64,000 bases of DNA. Source: JACVRM01 sp963817375 (GTDB lineage Bacteria; Actinomycetota; Thermoleophilia; Gaiellales; Gaiellaceae). A program made the position numbers and the translations under genes. The notes under the pieces are model-generated. The model did not search any database. It worked only from the letters and a program-made list of their open reading frames with translations, and was not told the origin of the DNA. The stretch lies in NCBI GenBank assembly GCA_963817375.1, contig CAWFOB010000006.1, positions 614,262-678,261 of the forward strand, in the 5' to 3' direction. Of this stretch, positions 15,419 through 24,032 are shown piece after piece (position 1 is the first letter of the stretch; each line of letters begins with the position of its first letter).

Positions 15419-17836
15419 TTGGGGAAGCAGTTCCGCGCGACGCTGGGACGTGTCTGCGCGATCGGGTCGATCGTGCTGGCTGCGCTCGTCGCCACCCAGG
15501 TCGCGCAGGCTCGGCTCACGGGCGGGAGCATCGAGATCTGCCTCGCCGCTACGAACGACATGGGCGGCAAGCCCATGCAGTTCTCGCTCAACGGCGGCGC
15601 GCCGTTCACCGTCAAGGGCGGCCGCTGCAGCGGCGCGATCGGCATCACCCCGGGCCCGATCGCGGTCGACGAGGTCTCCCCGGACACGGCGACCGTGGCG
15701 GTCGACGTCAAGCCGTCGTACCGCGCCATCGGCTCCGACCTTCCGAACGCGCACGCGGTCGTCGCCGTCCCCGCCGGCTCGACGGAGTCGACGCGCACGA
15801 TCGTGACCTTCACCAACGCCGGCTCGCTCGGCATCCCGCCCGGGCCGACGCCGACGACGACCGGCACGATCGAGGTCTGCGCCGCCACCGACAACGGCAT
15901 GAGCGGCAAGCCCTTCCAGTACTCGCTGAACGGCAGCAGCACGTTCACCGTCAGCGGCGGCGCCTGCAGCGGCCCGCTGACGACGCGCTCCGGCACCAAC
16001 ATCGTCACGGAGGCGGCCTCCGGCATCGGGCAGGTCAGCGCGATCGGCGTCGAGCCCGCACCGCGGCTTCGCAGCACCGACGTCGTCCACCAGCAGGCCT
16101 CGGTGGACGTCCCCGCCGGAACGACCGCGCTGAACCGGACGAAGGTCACCTTCACGAACGTCCCGCCCGGCGGCTCGACGCCGCCCGGCGCCACGACCGG
16201 CGACCTCAAGATCTGCAAGGCGAGCGCGACGCCTGCCTTCCAGGGGCGCCTGTTCTCGTTCGCCATCAACGCCGGCCCCGCGTTCAGCATCGAGGCCGGT
16301 ACCCCGAGCGCCCCGGTCTGCAGCCAGCCCGTGTCCTTCCCGATCGGGACGCGGGTGCTCGTCCAGGAGCTGCAGACGCCGAACGTGGTCGTCTCGTCGA
16401 TCACCGTGTCGGATGGCCGCGGCACCGGCGCCGACGTGGACAACCGCAACGTCACCGCGACCGTCGGCACAGGCACGACCCTGGTCACCTTCGACAACGA
16501 GCCGGCGCCGATCCCGCAGACCGGCTACGTCGAGGTGTGCAAGGACGTGACGAGCGCCGACGTGACCGGGCAGTTCGACTTCACGGTCACGGCGCCCGGC
16601 TTCTCGCAGGTCACGAGCGCCTATGCCGGCCAGTGCACCGGGCCCATCGAAGTCCCGGGCGGCAACGTCACCATCACCGAGGCCGCCAGGCAGGGCATCC
16701 AGATGACCTCGGTGTCGACGCTGCCGGCCGATCGCCTGTTCTCGGCCAACCTGATCAACCGCGAGGCGACTGTCGAGGTCCCCGTCGGCGACGTGTCGAC
16801 CGAGACGCAGGTGCACTTCGTCAACACGGCCGTCCTCGGCCAGCTGAAGGTCTGCAAGGCACTTGCGCAGGGCAGCGACGTGCTCAGCGGGCAGACGTTC
16901 CAGTTCGACGTGACCCGACACGCCGACGCGGACGTCCCCGGCCCGACGCAGCGGGTCTCGGTCATCGCCAACATCGCGTCCACCCAGTGCGTCATCGCCG
17001 GCTCGTTCCCCGTCGGCGAGCAGGTCGCGGTCGCGGAGGTCGCACCCGACCCATCCATCGACGTCTCCGGCGGGGGCACGGTGACAATCGCCGCCGGCAT
17101 CAACTCGATCACGGTCACGAACCGCGCGATGGGCCAGCTCGAGATCTGCAAGGCGCGCATCGCATACCTGACGGGCGCGCAGCCGGTCTTCCGCTTCCGG
17201 ATCGACGGCGGCGGCGTCTTCACCGTCCGGGCCGGCGTGTGCTCGCTCCCGCAGCGCGTCACGATCGGCACCCACACCGTGCAGGAGCTCGCCGAGAACG
17301 ACTACGAGCTCGACCCCACGGCGCCGGGCGCCGGCATCGACGTGTCGCCCGCCGACCGAGTCGTGACGAAGAACACGGCCATGCGCACCGTCTCCGTGAC
17401 CGTCCCGTACGGCGCGTCCGGCGAGACGCTCGTCAGCTTCGCGAACCGGATCAAGCTTGGCCTCGTCAAGGTCTGCAAGCAGGTGCCCACGACGTCGATG
17501 GACGCCCTCGGCACCACGCCGTTCAGCTACACGGTCACGGTCGGCGGCGCGCAGCAGGCACCCATCACCGGGATCACCGCGGGCTCGTGCTCGCTGCCGC
17601 TCGGCCCGTTCCCGGTGCTCCAGCCCGACGCATCTCCGACGGCCGTCACCGTCCTGGAAGACGGCGCCGGCGCCACGGCCCCGTGGACGATCTCGGACGT
17701 CACGTGCAGCGGCTGCCGGCAGCCCGCGGCCAGGATCTACGACGTCACGAACGCGACGCTGCTCCTGGGCTTCGGCTTCAACCTCGGGCAGGACGTGAAC
17801 GCGCTGACGTTCACGAACGCAGTCACGCCGAACTAG
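15419..17836 (+). CDS. Secreted seven-repeat Cys-pair surface protein, paralogue 5
   Basis: I place the start at the TTG at 15419, preceded by GAAGGGGA and directly followed by a signal peptide (GKQFRATLGRVCAIG, hydrophobic core, VAQA). A GTG at 15371 in the same frame is possible but adds a poor N-terminus. The protein has seven tandem domains. The first two are both of the first type (NDMGGKPMQFSLNGG and DNGMSGKPFQYSLNGS), so that domain has been duplicated relative to the other paralogues. Domains 3-7 match domains 2-6 of paralogue 1 in order. The first two motifs read ICL and VCA and the rest ICK/VCK. The linker between domains 2 and 3 is rich in P, G and T (PPGGSTPPGATTG). There is no anchor signal. 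Confidence 0.8.
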   Translation: MGKQFRATLGRVCAIGSIVLAALVATQVAQARLTGGSIEICLAATNDMGGKPMQFSLNGGAPFTVKGGRCSGAIGITPGPIAVDEVSPDTATVAVDVKPSYRAIGSDLPNAHAVVAVPAGSTESTRTIVTFTNAGSLGIPPGPTPTTTGTIEVCAATDNGMSGKPFQYSLNGSSTFTVSGGACSGPLTTRSGTNIVTEAASGIGQVSAIGVEPAPRLRSTDVVHQQASVDVPAGTTALNRTKVTFTNVPPGGSTPPGATTGDLKICKASATPAFQGRLFSFAINAGPAFSIEAGTPSAPVCSQPVSFPIGTRVLVQELQTPNVVVSSITVSDGRGTGADVDNRNVTATVGTGTTLVTFDNEPAPIPQTGYVEVCKDVTSADVTGQFDFTVTAPGFSQVTSAYAGQCTGPIEVPGGNVTITEAARQGIQMTSVSTLPADRLFSANLINREATVEVPVGDVSTETQVHFVNTAVLGQLKVCKALAQGSDVLSGQTFQFDVTRHADADVPGPTQRVSVIANIASTQCVIAGSFPVGEQVAVAEVAPDPSIDVSGGGTVTIAAGINSITVTNRAMGQLEICKARIAYLTGAQPVFRFRIDGGGVFTVRAGVCSLPQRVTIGTHTVQELAENDYELDPTAPGAGIDVSPADRVVTKNTAMRTVSVTVPYGASGETLVSFANRIKLGLVKVCKQVPTTSMDALGTTPFSYTVTVGGAQQAPITGITAGSCSLPLGPFPVLQPDASPTAVTVLEDGAGATAPWTISDVTCSGCRQPAARIYDVTNATLLLGFGFNLGQDVNALTFTNAVTPN

Positions 17837-17860
17837 CCCGCGAACTGCCACGCTTGGCGC

Positions 17861-19201
17861 GTGACCCGTCGCGTCTCCATCGCGTCGCTCGGCGCCGCGG
17901 CCGTCGCGGCCGCGGTGGGGATCGCGTTCGCCGACTCGTCGATCGTCGTGCTCGCCCTGCCGCAGCTGCTCGATGAGCTGAACACGTCGATCACTCCGGT
18001 CTCGTGGGTGATCACGGCCTACAACCTGGTCGTCGCCGTCGTGGCGCTCGCGCTCGGGTCGCGGCTCGGGCGCGCCTCCGCGCGGCGGGTCGGGCTCGCG
18101 GGCCTCGTCGTGTTCCTCGCCGCGTCGCTCGCCTGCGCGCTCGCCGGCTCGCTGCCGATGCTGGTCGCGCTGCGCTGCGTGCAGGGCGTCGGAGCCGCGC
18201 TCCTCCTGGCGGCCTCGCTTCCACTCCTGATCGCGCTCACGGGCTCCGAGCGACGCGGCATCGCGGTCTGGATCGGCGCGGGCGGGGTCGGCGCGGCCGT
18301 CGGCCCGGCGCTCGGCGGCGTGCTCACCGAGGCGTTCGACTGGCGCGCGATCTTCCTCGTCCAGGCGCCGGTCGCTGCGCTCGCGATCCCGGCCGTCGCC
18401 GCGGTGCGGGCCGGGCCGCTGCCGCCGCGGGCGGGCGAACGGCGAACGGCGGTCGTCGCGGACCTCGGCCTCGGGCTCGTCTTCGCCGGGTTTGCAGGCG
18501 CGCTCTTCCTCGTCGTCGTGCTGCTGATCGAGGTCTGGGGGCTGTCGCCGCTCGAGGCGGCGGCGGCCGTCACTGCGCTGCCGCTCGCGACCATCGTGGG
18601 CGCGCGGCTCGAACGCCCGCTGAGCGGGACGCGGGCGGCCGTCGCGGGATCGCTCGCGCTGGCGGCGGGGCTGCTCGGGCTTGCGCTGCTGCCCGCGACG
18701 AGCGTCCCGCTCGTCGTCTGGGCGCTCGCGCTGTGCGGGGCCGGGCTCGGGCTTGCGCTGCCCTTCTTCGGTCTGCGCTCGCTGGAAGGCCCCGATCTCG
18801 CCGGGTCGGCCGCCCACTCGGTCGGAGCGCGGCACGCCGGGCTCGTCGCCGCGCTCGTCCTCGTCGCCCCGCTGCTCGCGAGCGGCGTCTCGGCGGGCAG
18901 CGAGCGGGCCGCGCTCGGCAGCGCCTCGGCCGTGCTCGACGCACCGGTCGGGATCACGGACAAGATCGCGATCGCGCTCGCGCTCGACCGCGAGATCCAG
19001 GCCGCGCCGAAGGGCGCGATGCCGAACGTGGACGCGGCCTTCCAGGGACGGAGCGGGAAGGACGTCGAGCAGTTGCGCGCAGAGCTCGTGTCGACGCTCG
19101 AGGACACGCTCACGCGGAGCTTCCGGGCGAGCTTCGCGCTGACGGCGCTCTTCGCCCTGCTCGCGGTGCTCCCGGCGCTGGCGCTCCGGAGGCGCGGGTG
19201 A
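17861..19201 (+). CDS. MFS transporter, DHA2/EmrB-like
   Basis: This 446-residue drug/proton-antiporter-type MFS protein has ADSSIVVLALPQL in the first helix, WVITAYNLVVAV in the second, the loop GSRLGRASARRVG (motif A), and the motif-C-like GGVGAAVGPALGGVLTEAFDWRAIF. The second half is shorter than in typical 14-helix members. A soluble stretch of about 80 residues (GSERAALGSA to LEDTLTRSF, with IQAAPKGAMPNVDAAFQGRSG) sits before the last helix, an odd feature that may be an external domain. The GTG at 17861 lies 25 bases after paralogue 5, so co-transcription with the repeat-protein gene is possible. The start of the next gene overlaps its stop. Confidence 0.8.
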   Translation: MTRRVSIASLGAAAVAAAVGIAFADSSIVVLALPQLLDELNTSITPVSWVITAYNLVVAVVALALGSRLGRASARRVGLAGLVVFLAASLACALAGSLPMLVALRCVQGVGAALLLAASLPLLIALTGSERRGIAVWIGAGGVGAAVGPALGGVLTEAFDWRAIFLVQAPVAALAIPAVAAVRAGPLPPRAGERRTAVVADLGLGLVFAGFAGALFLVVVLLIEVWGLSPLEAAAAVTALPLATIVGARLERPLSGTRAAVAGSLALAAGLLGLALLPATSVPLVVWALALCGAGLGLALPFFGLRSLEGPDLAGSAAHSVGARHAGLVAALVLVAPLLASGVSAGSERAALGSASAVLDAPVGITDKIAIALALDREIQAAPKGAMPNVDAAFQGRSGKDVEQLRAELVSTLEDTLTRSFRASFALTALFALLAVLPALALRRRG

Positions 19202-19662
19202 GCGCACGTGTCGTCATGGCCGGCCTGGCCGCGGCGGCGCTGCTCCTGCTCGGCGTGGAGCTCGCGCTCGGCGCCCGCGACTACGGCGAGGTGCACCTCG
19301 GCGCGCCGTGCGCGCAGACGGCGCTGCCGCCGGGCGGCGGGCTCGACCGCACGATGCAGCGGGTCGTCATCGGCGCGCTCGACCGGGCGTCGTGCCGGCT
19401 CGGGACGACGCGTGAGCGGCTGCTGCTCTCGCTGTCGCCGAACGGCGGCTCCCGCTTCAAGAACTGGAACGACGCCGACGAGGAGCGCCTGCTGCGCGAC
19501 TCGCTCGTCTCGTCGATCGACGACGCCGAGCAGCGCGGCGACCTGAACGGCGTCGAGGCCGGGATCCTGCGCGAGCTCGCGCAGCGCGCGCCGGTGCAGC
19601 TGATCGTGCAGGCCGCGAACCACCTCGACAGCCTGCTCGGTCTCGCGAACCTGATCCCCTAG
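19198..19662 (+). CDS. Small exported or membrane-anchored protein of unknown function
   Basis: The GTG at 19198 overlaps the TGA of the upstream MFS gene (GTGA), so the two are translationally coupled. The 154-residue product has one N-terminal hydrophobic segment (VVMAGLAAAALLLLGVELALG) followed by a soluble domain. The domain has two Cys (GAPCAQ, ASCRLG), a SPNGGSRFKNWNDADEE segment and a C-terminal alpha-helical part. I recognise no family. The coupling suggests it works with the exporter, for instance as an accessory subunit facing outward. Confidence 0.62.
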   Translation: MSARVVMAGLAAAALLLLGVELALGARDYGEVHLGAPCAQTALPPGGGLDRTMQRVVIGALDRASCRLGTTRERLLLSLSPNGGSRFKNWNDADEERLLRDSLVSSIDDAEQRGDLNGVEAGILRELAQRAPVQLIVQAANHLDSLLGLANLIP

Positions 19663-19689
19663 CCGCGGAGCGAGTGGTACACAATCGCG

Positions 19690-20745
19690 ATGAGACTCGG
19701 CGTCGAGGCCGCCCTTGTCGGCGGCGAGCTCGTACCCGGCGACGTCGAGGTCGCCGGTGACCGTATCGAGGCGGTCGGGCTCGCGCCGGCCGGGAGCGGC
19801 GTCGCGGCCCCGGGCTTCGTCGACGTCCAGGTGAACGGGTTCGCTGGCGTCGACTTCGCCGCGGCGGACACCGACGGCTACTGCCGCGCGGGCCGCGCGC
19901 TGCTCGCCACCGGCGTCACCGCGTTCCGGCCGACGTTCATCACCGCACCGGAAGATGCGCTGGTCGCTGCGCTCGCGGCGGTGCCCGGCGTCGACGTCGG
20001 CCCACGCATCCTCGGGGCACACGTCGAGGGGCCGTTCATCTCGCCTGCCCGCCTCGGGGCCCACCCCGCCGGCGCGCGACGCGACCCGGACGCCGGGCTC
20101 ATGCGCCGCTTGCTCGACGCGGGCCCGGTCGCCCACGTCACGCTCGCTCCGGAGCTGCCGGGCGCCCTGGAGCTCGTCGACCTCCTCGTCGCCGAGGGCG
20201 TCGTCGTCGCGTGCGGACACAGCGACGCGACCGCGGGCGAAGCCGCGAGCGCATTCGCGCGTGGCGCGCTGACGGTCACGCACCTCTTCAACGCGATGCG
20301 GCCGCTCGAGCACCGCGACCCCGGCATCGCCGGCGCGGCGCTCGCCGACCGGCGCGTGACCGTCCAGCTGATCGCCGACGGCATCCACCTCGCCGATGAG
20401 GTCGTGCGCATCGCCTTCGCGGCGGCGCGCGGGCGGGTCGCGCTCGTGACGGACGCGATCGCCGCGGCGACGCTGGGTGACGGGAGGTACCGGCTCGGCG
20501 GCGTCGACGTCGTGGTGCGGGACGGCGTCGCGCGCGGCGCCGGCGGGATGCTCGCCGGCAGCGTCGTGACGATGGACGAGTGCGTGCGGCGTGTCCACGC
20601 GCTCGGCGTCCCGCTCGAGGAGGCGCTCGCCGCGGCGAGCGCGAACGGCTCGCTGGCGCCCGGGTCACGTGCCGACGTCGTCGTCCTGGACGACGGGCTG
20701 GAGGTCCGGCGCGTGCTCGTCGCGGGGGTGGAAAGGTCCCACTAG
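19690..20745 (+). CDS. nagA: N-acetylglucosamine-6-phosphate deacetylase
   Basis: This 351-residue amidohydrolase converts GlcNAc-6-P to glucosamine-6-P and acetate in the cytoplasm. The motifs agree with NagA: PGFVDVQVNGFAGVDF in place of the H-x-H of other amidohydrolases, GAHVEGPFISP with metal ligand E113, GHSDAT with H177, THLFNAM with H198, IADGIHL with H233, and VTDAIAAA with the catalytic D255. The ATG at 19690 lies 6 bases after TACACA (19678-19683), suggesting a leaderless start. No nagB or PTS gene is nearby; the enzyme may serve cell-wall amino-sugar recycling. Confidence 0.9.
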   Translation: MRLGVEAALVGGELVPGDVEVAGDRIEAVGLAPAGSGVAAPGFVDVQVNGFAGVDFAAADTDGYCRAGRALLATGVTAFRPTFITAPEDALVAALAAVPGVDVGPRILGAHVEGPFISPARLGAHPAGARRDPDAGLMRRLLDAGPVAHVTLAPELPGALELVDLLVAEGVVVACGHSDATAGEAASAFARGALTVTHLFNAMRPLEHRDPGIAGAALADRRVTVQLIADGIHLADEVVRIAFAAARGRVALVTDAIAAATLGDGRYRLGGVDVVVRDGVARGAGGMLAGSVVTMDECVRRVHALGVPLEEALAAASANGSLAPGSRADVVVLDDGLEVRRVLVAGVERSH

Positions 20746-20765
20746 CGGAATAGCGCTGGTCCTAG

Positions 20766-20969
20766 TAGCGTTGAAGGCCAGCGACCGGTGGAAGCCGGTC
20801 CGGCGTGACACGTTTGCAGCCGTGCGGAGACGGGAATGTATGCCGGTCTTCCGCCGTTTGTACATGTAGATCGCCGTCGATGAGCGCTTCCTCCCCCGAT
20901 CGCGCTCTCGACGGCGGTTTCGCGAGCCGGAAGACCGGCTCCGCGTACCACGCGAGAGAAGGAAACGAA
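20766..20969 (+). promoter_or_regulatory. Structured 5' leader of rpmE (candidate L31 autoregulatory leader)
   Basis: A -10-like TAGCGT (20766-20771) is followed by about 190 untranslated bases rich in hairpins. GACCGG/CCGGTC occurs near 20782-20800. There is a long stem GCCGTCGA(T)GAGCGC / GCGCTCTCGACGGC (20873-20887 with 20902-20915, one bulged T), and GAGCCGG-AAGA-CCGGCTC (20924-20941) just before the SD GAGAGAAGGA. The long stem is followed by GGTTTCG, so it could act as an attenuator. A nine-codon ATG frame (MPVFRRLYM) lies inside. Actinobacterial L31 leaders are a known class, but I cannot confirm a match by eye. Confidence 0.45.
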
Positions 20970-21185
20970 ATGAAAACGGCGATTCACCCCGAACTGACAC
21001 GTACGACCATCACCTGCCAGTCCTGCGGGACGGCGATCGAGACGCGAACGGCCAGGCCCGTTACGAGCGTCGACGTCTGCGCCAGCTGCCACCCGGCCTA
21101 CACGGGCGAGCTGCGGCGCGAGGCACGCGGCGACCGGATCGACCGGTTCGAGCGGCGCCGCCGGCTTGCCACGGCAGTGAGCTGA
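20970..21185 (+). CDS. rpmE: 50S ribosomal protein L31, zinc-binding form
   Basis: This 71-residue protein starts KTAIHPEL, as L31 does, with the four zinc ligands as C-x-x-C twice (TCQSCG and VCASCH), the PAYTGE segment and the basic DRIDRFERRR tail. The ATG at 20970 has the SD AGAAGGA. It is preceded by a long structured leader and followed after 36 bases by the sigma-factor gene, so the two may share a transcript. Confidence 0.9.
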   Translation: MKTAIHPELTRTTITCQSCGTAIETRTARPVTSVDVCASCHPAYTGELRREARGDRIDRFERRRRLATAVS

Positions 21186-21221
21186 GAAGAGAAAGGCAGG
21201 GAGATTCCACTGAGTACCACC

Positions 21222-22286
21222 ATGCAGCACGACTTCATCACCAAGTTCATCGAGGACTCCGAGGAGCGCGGCTCGGTCACCCGGCCGGAGCTCGAGGCGA
21301 TCGCGCTCGAGCACGACCTGGACGAGACCGAGGTCGCCGAGCTCGTGCACGAGCTCGAGGTGCGCGGCATCGAGCGCATCGAGCCCGAGGACGAGACCGC
21401 CACCGAGACGGAGGCGGCGCGCACGCGTGCGCTCGACCTGACGGCTGCGCCGTCGGGCACGACCGACTCGCTCCAGCTGTTCCTCAACGAGATCGGCCGG
21501 CACGAGCTGCTCACCGCCGCCGACGAGGTTGCGCTCGCCAAGCGCGTCGAGCGCGGCGACCTCGCGGCCAAGGAGCGGATGATCAACTCGAACCTCCGTC
21601 TCGTCGTCTCGGTGGCCAAGCGCTACCAGGGGCACGGCGTGCCGCTGCTGGATCTCGTCCAGGACGGCGTCATCGGCCTGAACCGCGCGGTCGAGAAGTT
21701 CGACTGGCGGCGCGGCTACAAGTTCTCCACGTACGCGACGTGGTGGATCCGGCAGGCCGTCCAGCGGGCGGTCGCCAATCAGGCGCGGACGATCCGCGTG
21801 CCCGTCCACGTGCACGAGCGCCGGCAGAAGCTCGGCCGGGCCGCCCAGCGGCTCCAGCTGGAGCTCGGCCGCGAGGCGACCGTGGACGAGCTGGCCCAGG
21901 CCACCAACCTGCGGCTCGACCACGCCGAGGAGGCCCTCGCGGTCGCCGACGCGTCGGTCTCGCTGAACCAGGCAGTCGGCTCCGACGCCGACGGCGAGCT
22001 GGGCGACCTGTTCGCCGACGAGACCGCCGTCGATCCGGAGGAGGAGGCGTCGGATTCGCTCCGCCGCCAGGCCGTCCGGAAGGTCGTCGCGCAGCTCCCC
22101 GAGCGGGAGCGGCGGGTCGTCGAGCTCCGCTTCGGGCTCGCCGACGGCGAGACGTGGCCGCTCGAGTCGATCGGCAAGGAGCTCGGCCTGACGCGCGAGC
22201 GCGTCCGCCAGCTCGAGGCCAGCGCGCTCTCGAAGATGCACCGCGCGCTGTCGGGCGAGGACGTCAACCTCGCCGAGGCCGCGTAG
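21222..22286 (+). CDS. RNA polymerase sigma-70 factor, principal (RpoD/SigA) type
   Basis: This 354-residue protein has a short region 1.1-like N-terminus (residues 1-53), region 1.2 at TDSLQLFLNEIG (about 81-92), and region 2 with the near-invariant stretch from RLVVSVAKRYQGHG through YKFSTYATWWIRQAVQRA. Region 3 follows, and region 4 carries the helix-turn-helix KELGLTRERVRQLE (about 317-330). The region 2.4 sequence is of the primary-sigma kind (recognising TAnnnT). Its moderate length and short acidic segment also fit a SigB/HrdB-like second principal factor, so I give no gene symbol. A strong terminator follows the stop. Confidence 0.85.
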   Translation: MQHDFITKFIEDSEERGSVTRPELEAIALEHDLDETEVAELVHELEVRGIERIEPEDETATETEAARTRALDLTAAPSGTTDSLQLFLNEIGRHELLTAADEVALAKRVERGDLAAKERMINSNLRLVVSVAKRYQGHGVPLLDLVQDGVIGLNRAVEKFDWRRGYKFSTYATWWIRQAVQRAVANQARTIRVPVHVHERRQKLGRAAQRLQLELGREATVDELAQATNLRLDHAEEALAVADASVSLNQAVGSDADGELGDLFADETAVDPEEEASDSLRRQAVRKVVAQLPERERRVVELRFGLADGETWPLESIGKELGLTRERVRQLEASALSKMHRALSGEDVNLAEAA

Positions 22287-22316
22287 CCAGCGCCCGACCA
22301 AGCACGAATGAATCGC

Positions 22317-22344
22317 GCGGGCCAGGATCTCGATCCTGGCCCGC
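22317..22344 (+). terminator. Rho-independent terminator after the sigma-factor gene
   Basis: The stem GCGGGCCAGGATC / GATCCTGGCCCGC is perfect over 13 bp with a 2-base centre and is followed by TTTCGTTTG. It begins 31 bases after the stop codon. Confidence 0.85.
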
Positions 22345-22352
22345 TTTCGTTT

Positions 22353-22408
22353 GTGGCTGACAGCCACTAACTCGGAGCAGGACGCGAGAGATAGTGGCTG
22401 ACAGCCAC
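22353..22408. repeat. Two copies of the palindrome GTGGCTG-A-CAGCCAC
   Basis: The exact 15-mer occurs at 22353-22367 and 22394-22408, 41 bases apart, between the sigma-factor terminator and the VOC dioxygenase gene. A near copy with matching flanks (TAGTGGCTGA-G-AGCCACAA) lies inside the HMG-CoA-lyase-like coding sequence at 40581-40599. These may be operator sites or a dispersed palindromic repeat. Confidence 0.6.
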
Positions 22409-22482
22409 AAGCTGGGGGTCGCGGGTCGGTGCGGCAGCCGCAACCCGTGCGGGTAGCGTGGCCCACGACCGAAGGAGGCCCC

Positions 22483-23403
22483 ATGAAGCTCGAAGGCATT
22501 CACCACGTGACGTGCATCACGGCCGACGCGCCGGGCAACGTCGACTTCTACGCACGCGTCCTCGGCCTGCGGCTCGTCAAGAAGACGGTCAACCAGGACG
22601 ACCCGACCGTCTACCACCTCTTCTACGCCGACGAGCGCGGCAGCGCGGGCGCGGACATCACGTTCTTCGAGTACCCGGGCATCCCGCGCGGGCGGGCCGG
22701 CGCCGGCATGGTGCACCTGATCACCTTCCGCGTCGGCGCGGAGGCGGCGCTCGATTTCTGGGCCGAGCGGCTCGGAGCCGAGGGCGTCGCCACCGAGCGC
22801 GGCGAAGGCGGGCTGCAGTTCACCGATCCGGAGGGTCTCCGGCTCGAGCTCGCCGTCATCGACGTGCCCGACGAGCCGCTCGTCGCCGAGCACCCCGACA
22901 TCCCGCGCGAGCACGCCATCCAGGGCTTCGACAGCGTCCGCGCCTACTCGCGGGCGCCGGCCGCGAGCGCCGGCTTCCTCGAGCAGGCGCTCGGCTTCGA
23001 GCCGCGCGGCGAGAACGAGTGGGAGCTCCGCGGCGACCGCCGCGGCGGCCGCTATGCGTACGACGAGGCGCCCGAGGAGCGCGGCCTCGGCGGGGCGGGG
23101 ACCGTCCACCACGTCGCCTGGGCGTCGCCGCCCGACGAGCTGGAGGAGTGGCGCGGGCGCGTCGCCGGCTCGGGCGCGTCGCCGACGCCGGTGATCGACC
23201 GCTTCTACTTCAAGTCCGTCTACTTCCGCGAGCCGAGCGGCGTGCTCTTCGAGCTGGCCACGATCGGCCCCGGCTTCACCACGGACGAGCCCCTCGAGAC
23301 GCTCGGCGAGCGGCTCTCCCTGCCGCCGCTCTTCGAGCATCTGCGCGACGAGCTCGAGCCGGTGCTGACGCCGCTGCCGGACGTCCGGCCGGCGCGCCGG
23401 TGA
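22483..23403 (+). CDS. Ring-cleaving dioxygenase of the VOC superfamily, MhqO-like
   Basis: This 306-residue protein has two tandem glyoxalase/VOC modules: KLEGIHHVTCITADAPGNVDFYARVLGL at the start, and a second module around GTVHHVAWASPP with the closing Glu of LFELATIGPGF. The ATG at 22483 has a good SD (GAAGGAGG). The family includes MhqO/LinE-type enzymes that act on hydroquinones or catechols with a bound divalent metal. The His of GIHHVT and the Glu of LFELAT are likely metal ligands. Its stop overlaps the start of an MhqD-like esterase gene (GTGA), the same pairing seen in quinone-resistance loci of Bacillus, which suggests quinone or hydroquinone detoxification. Confidence 0.82.
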   Translation: MKLEGIHHVTCITADAPGNVDFYARVLGLRLVKKTVNQDDPTVYHLFYADERGSAGADITFFEYPGIPRGRAGAGMVHLITFRVGAEAALDFWAERLGAEGVATERGEGGLQFTDPEGLRLELAVIDVPDEPLVAEHPDIPREHAIQGFDSVRAYSRAPAASAGFLEQALGFEPRGENEWELRGDRRGGRYAYDEAPEERGLGGAGTVHHVAWASPPDELEEWRGRVAGSGASPTPVIDRFYFKSVYFREPSGVLFELATIGPGFTTDEPLETLGERLSLPPLFEHLRDELEPVLTPLPDVRPARR

Positions 23404-24032
23404 CGCTGACCGCACTCCAGAGGCCGGCGGCGGGTGACGCCGCCGGCCTGCTCGTCCTGCTCCACGGGCGTGGGGCGGACGAGCACGACCTGTTCCCGCT
23501 GCTCGACGTCCTCGACCCGGAGCGGCGACTCCTCGGAGTCACCCCGCGCGCGCCGCTCGCGCTGCCGCCCGGCGGCGCGCACTGGTACGCCGTGCACCGG
23601 ATCGGGTTTCCGGATGCCGACACCTTCCTGCCGACGTACGAGCTCGCCTCGTCCTGGCTCGACGGCCTGCAGGCGGAGACGGGCATCCAGCCGGAGCGCA
23701 CCGTGATCGGCGGCTTCTCGATGGGCGCGGTCATGACGTACGCGCTGTCGCTTGGCGCCGGACGCCCCCGGCCGGCTGCGCTGATTGCGCTCAGCGGCTT
23801 CGTGCCGACCGTCGAGGGCTGGGAGCTCGACCTCTCGCCGCCCTTCCCGCCGGTCGCGATCGGGCACGGCACCTACGACCCGGTGATCTCCGTCGACTGG
23901 GGCCGCCAGGCGCGCGACCGCCTCGAGCAGGCAGGTGCCGACGTGCTCTACCGCGAGTCGCCGATCCCGCACACGATCGACCCGCGCTTCGCGCACGAGC
24001 TCGCGAAGGTCGTCAGGCGCGCCGTTCCGTAG
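23400..24032 (+). CDS. Alpha/beta-hydrolase (phospholipase/carboxylesterase type), MhqD-like
   Basis: This 210-residue serine hydrolase has the oxyanion strand LLVLLHGRGADEHD, the nucleophile elbow GGFSMGAV, an acidic residue in HGTYDPVIS and the terminal catalytic His in PIPHTID. Length and motifs fit the small carboxylesterase family that includes MhqD. The GTG start at 23400 overlaps the stop of the VOC dioxygenase gene, indicating translational coupling and a shared pathway. Its 3' end overlaps by 20 bases the convergent gene on the other strand. Confidence 0.82.
   Translation: MTLTALQRPAAGDAAGLLVLLHGRGADEHDLFPLLDVLDPERRLLGVTPRAPLALPPGGAHWYAVHRIGFPDADTFLPTYELASSWLDGLQAETGIQPERTVIGGFSMGAVMTYALSLGAGRPRPAALIALSGFVPTVEGWELDLSPPFPPVAIGHGTYDPVISVDWGRQARDRLEQAGADVLYRESPIPHTIDPRFAHELAKVVRRAVP

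Noticed and set aside
14915..19207. Very long minus-strand open frame (over 1,400 codons) antisense to paralogue 5 and the MFS gene
   Set aside because: Composition is Arg, Gly, Asp and His rich without any domain or hydrophobic pattern. It is the usual antisense shadow of GC-rich genes; the plus-strand genes have clear motifs.
20778..20870. Cobalamin-riboswitch-like string (CCGGTGGAAGCCGG and GCGGAGACGGG) in the rpmE leader
   Set aside because: The B12 box consensus is not met, the peripheral stems are missing, and the downstream gene is a ribosomal protein.
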